Below, piece after piece: positions 4,972 to 6,669 of a stretch of DNA of 6,669 bases (position 1 is the first letter of the stretch; each line of letters begins with the position of its first letter). The stretch lies in the NCBI GenBank assembly GCA_019323665.1, contig JAHWHA010000074.1, forward strand, positions 1-6,669, read 5' to 3'. Source of the DNA: Candidatus Woesearchaeota archaeon (GTDB lineage Archaea > Nanobdellota > Nanobdellia > Woesearchaeales > JAGVZT01). The notes below the pieces were generated by a model. The model was not told where the DNA came from. It searched no databases and worked only from the letters and a program-made list of their open reading frames with translations. Both the position numbers and the translations under genes were made by a program.

Positions 4972-6669
4972 CTATTCAATGATAAACTCAGCAATCCAGT
5001 CAGGCCTTTCAGTCTGGTCAATTACCTCATCTCTCCATTTTTCGTCTGTCAAGCGGTCTTTCATCGGCCAGGGAAATTCATAGTAGCTGAACATCGGGCC
5101 GACTGCAAGCCCAATTCTGCCGTCCTTTGATGCATGCGCAACAACAACCCAGTCGATTTTTCCTGTGCCAACCTCAAGCACATTTTTGGTATTTGTTTCT
5201 GTGTGAACATCTGCAACAATTGTTGTTTTGAATGAATCTTCCTTGCCTGCCAATGAAGTATGTGTTACAACTCCAGGTCCGACTGGCTTGTTGTTTGTTT
5301 CAATCGTCAGCGCTGAAGCCAGCTCTTCAATCAACTTATTGAAGGTTGCATCTATACTCTCAATGTAATTGTAGTCTTCCTCTGTAAGTGGTGTGCCTTC
5401 AAGCTCTTTCTGTGATATCAGCTGCAGCCTTTCCATCATATCTCTGCTTTGCTCCAAAGATAATTTGACATCTTCAGTAATCACATCTTGTTCTTCCAAT
5501 CCAATTATGAGATACTCTGTTAGGAATTTTGCCCGTGCATAGAGTTCAGGGTTTGGTTCAACATAACCATAGTATCTGGAGGATATTGGCCCACCAGTGC
5601 TTCCAGACAAACCTGTAGCCCTTGTGTAGCTCTGTTTTACGTACAAGATTGTATCATGTCTTAGCTGAGCCCATGATGAAAGCGCTGTTACCAACTCTTT
5701 GTTTTTCCATAGCTCTGAATTCATCCAGTTTGGATAGCCAGCAGCTTTCTCTTCCAGCAGAGGCTGGATCATCCACAACCAGCTATTATACAGGTTTTCT
5801 GTCCATTTTGCCTGGTCATAATTCTCAACCAGCTGTTTCATCTCACTGTTCTTCTTTGGATAATCGCAAAATTCTGGCGTTTTTTGCTCTTCAAGCAGCT
5901 CGTCTGCCCTCCTTGATCCCAAGGCTGACATTACATCAAGCCCGGTGGGCATGAAACGGCAGACTGAATACAGCTCATCTTGTGTTAATCCCCCGCATTC
6001 TCCAAATAAGTGCATTCTAAGGGCCAAATCGCATATCTCATTCCAATACTTCACTTTGTTTTGATTCATGTTGCTGCATTTTTCATAGAACTCTTTTGGT
6101 TTTGTGAGCACAGGTATTGGCTGTTCATCATTACATGCAAGAACCTCTTGATATTTTTCTGACTCTGGGTTGACGCCAACATTGTTGTAAACGAGTTCAG
6201 AGAGCACATGGGAGTCAACTGCATAGCGCTGCCCCATCAGCCTCATGCCTTGCGTGGTGTCTTTGAGGTTGCCTGCAAAGTCAAACTCAAAGCCTCCGAG
6301 AATTTTCGGGCCTCTCTGTTCTCTGAGCTCTGCCTGCATCTGTTCTGATATCTGCTGGCTGAGCATTGCATAATCATCAAATCCAGTGCTGAATACTTCG
6401 TTGATAGCAGCATCATACTCATAGAATGTGAGGTCATCTGAGGCTCCGGCAAAAAAACCTGTCACTTTGTATATTTTATTCCAAAGCTCAAGAACCTCTG
6501 CTGCTTTGACTGACTCTGTAAACAGAACTGCCTGTTTTGTCCAGTCTTCACCATGGACTTTGAAAGTGATCCTGCCAAGCCACATCATGGACTTGAAGTA
6601 TTGTTGCAACTCCTCGCTTGAGGTGTAATGGCCTCTGGGTACATATTGAGAATAGTCCTCGCAATAGCA
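4972..6669 (-). CDS. DUF3160-family protein (partial, 5' end off window)
   Basis: The frame is open from the right edge to a TAG at 4972-4974, giving 565 codons in the window. The true start lies beyond 6669; the TTG at 6607-6609 is an internal leucine codon, since family sequence continues upstream of it. The match to DUF3160, whose molecular function is unknown to me, comes from recognised conserved stretches. These are DYSQYVPRGHYTSSEEL then YFKSMMWLGR near the right edge, NLYNSWLW and YPNWM then SSWAQLRHDTILYVKQSY in the middle, GYVEPNPELYARAKF, and near the C-terminus IVADVHTE and VGPMFSYYEF followed by RLTDEKW and RPDW. The C-terminus is complete. Many members that I know of are exported or lipoproteins, but any signal peptide would lie outside the window. 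The small membrane protein follows 15 bases downstream. Confidence 0.85.
   Translation of the reverse strand, partial: CYCEDYSQYVPRGHYTSSEELQQYFKSMMWLGRITFKVHGEDWTKQAVLFTESVKAAEVLELWNKIYKVTGFFAGASDDLTFYEYDAAINEVFSTGFDDYAMLSQQISEQMQAELREQRGPKILGGFEFDFAGNLKDTTQGMRLMGQRYAVDSHVLSELVYNNVGVNPESEKYQEVLACNDEQPIPVLTKPKEFYEKCSNMNQNKVKYWNEICDLALRMHLFGECGGLTQDELYSVCRFMPTGLDVMSALGSRRADELLEEQKTPEFCDYPKKNSEMKQLVENYDQAKWTENLYNSWLWMIQPLLEEKAAGYPNWMNSELWKNKELVTALSSWAQLRHDTILYVKQSYTRATGLSGSTGGPISSRYYGYVEPNPELYARAKFLTEYLIIGLEEQDVITEDVKLSLEQSRDMMERLQLISQKELEGTPLTEEDYNYIESIDATFNKLIEELASALTIETNNKPVGPGVVTHTSLAGKEDSFKTTIVADVHTETNTKNVLEVGTGKIDWVVVAHASKDGRIGLAVGPMFSYYEFPWPMKDRLTDEKWRDEVIDQTERPDWIAEFIIE

Noticed and set aside
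6607..6609. TTG as the start codon of the DUF3160 gene.
   Set aside because: Twenty further in-frame codons upstream to the window edge contain conserved family residues (DYSQYVPRGHYTS), so the TTG is internal and the gene is cut by the edge.

Overview
The window looks like a piece of an archaeal chromosome, probably from an uncultivated lineage that cannot be named from this sequence. Three things point that way. The phosphoenolpyruvate synthase is followed by an archaeal-type (DhnA/FbaB) class I aldolase. The leftward gene at 1318 has a TTTATATA box centred about 28 bases from its ATG, the spacing expected for a leaderless archaeal transcript. The rightward gene at 1425 has a GAGGTGA Shine-Dalgarno that fits an archaeal 16S 3' end. 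A bacterial host is less likely but not excluded, because both central enzymes also occur in bacteria.

Layout. 1-1318 (minus): N-terminal 439 codons of a polytopic GT-C/PMT-like membrane glycosyltransferase; its 3' end lies off the left edge. 1319-1424: a compact divergent promoter region with two TATA-like elements and a perfect 10-bp direct repeat. 1425-3830 (plus): complete phosphoenolpyruvate synthase (ppsA). 3831-4604 (plus): complete class I fructose-bisphosphate aldolase, abutting ppsA with no spacer. 4605-4686: short convergent 3' region with T-rich tracts on both strands. 4687-4956 (minus): small two-helix membrane protein with a cysteine-rich loop. 4972-6669 (minus): DUF3160-family protein whose 5' end lies off the right edge. 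No RNA gene, insertion sequence, CRISPR array or attachment site is visible, and every stretch over 300 bases is covered by a gene.

How the genes work together. ppsA and the aldolase form a two-gene plus-strand operon for central carbon metabolism: pyruvate to PEP, and triose phosphates to fructose 1,6-bisphosphate, two steps of gluconeogenesis. The leftward genes on each side appear to concern the cell surface: a lipid-linked-sugar glycosyltransferase on one side, and a DUF3160 protein with a small membrane protein on the other. They show no direct functional link to the carbon operon.

The least ordinary signals are the tandem TTACATATCA repeat over the predicted ppsA start region, two TAG stop codons that are each followed in the same frame by the next gene, and the DUF3160/cysteine-loop membrane protein pair. 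No clearly new defence or mobile system is visible.
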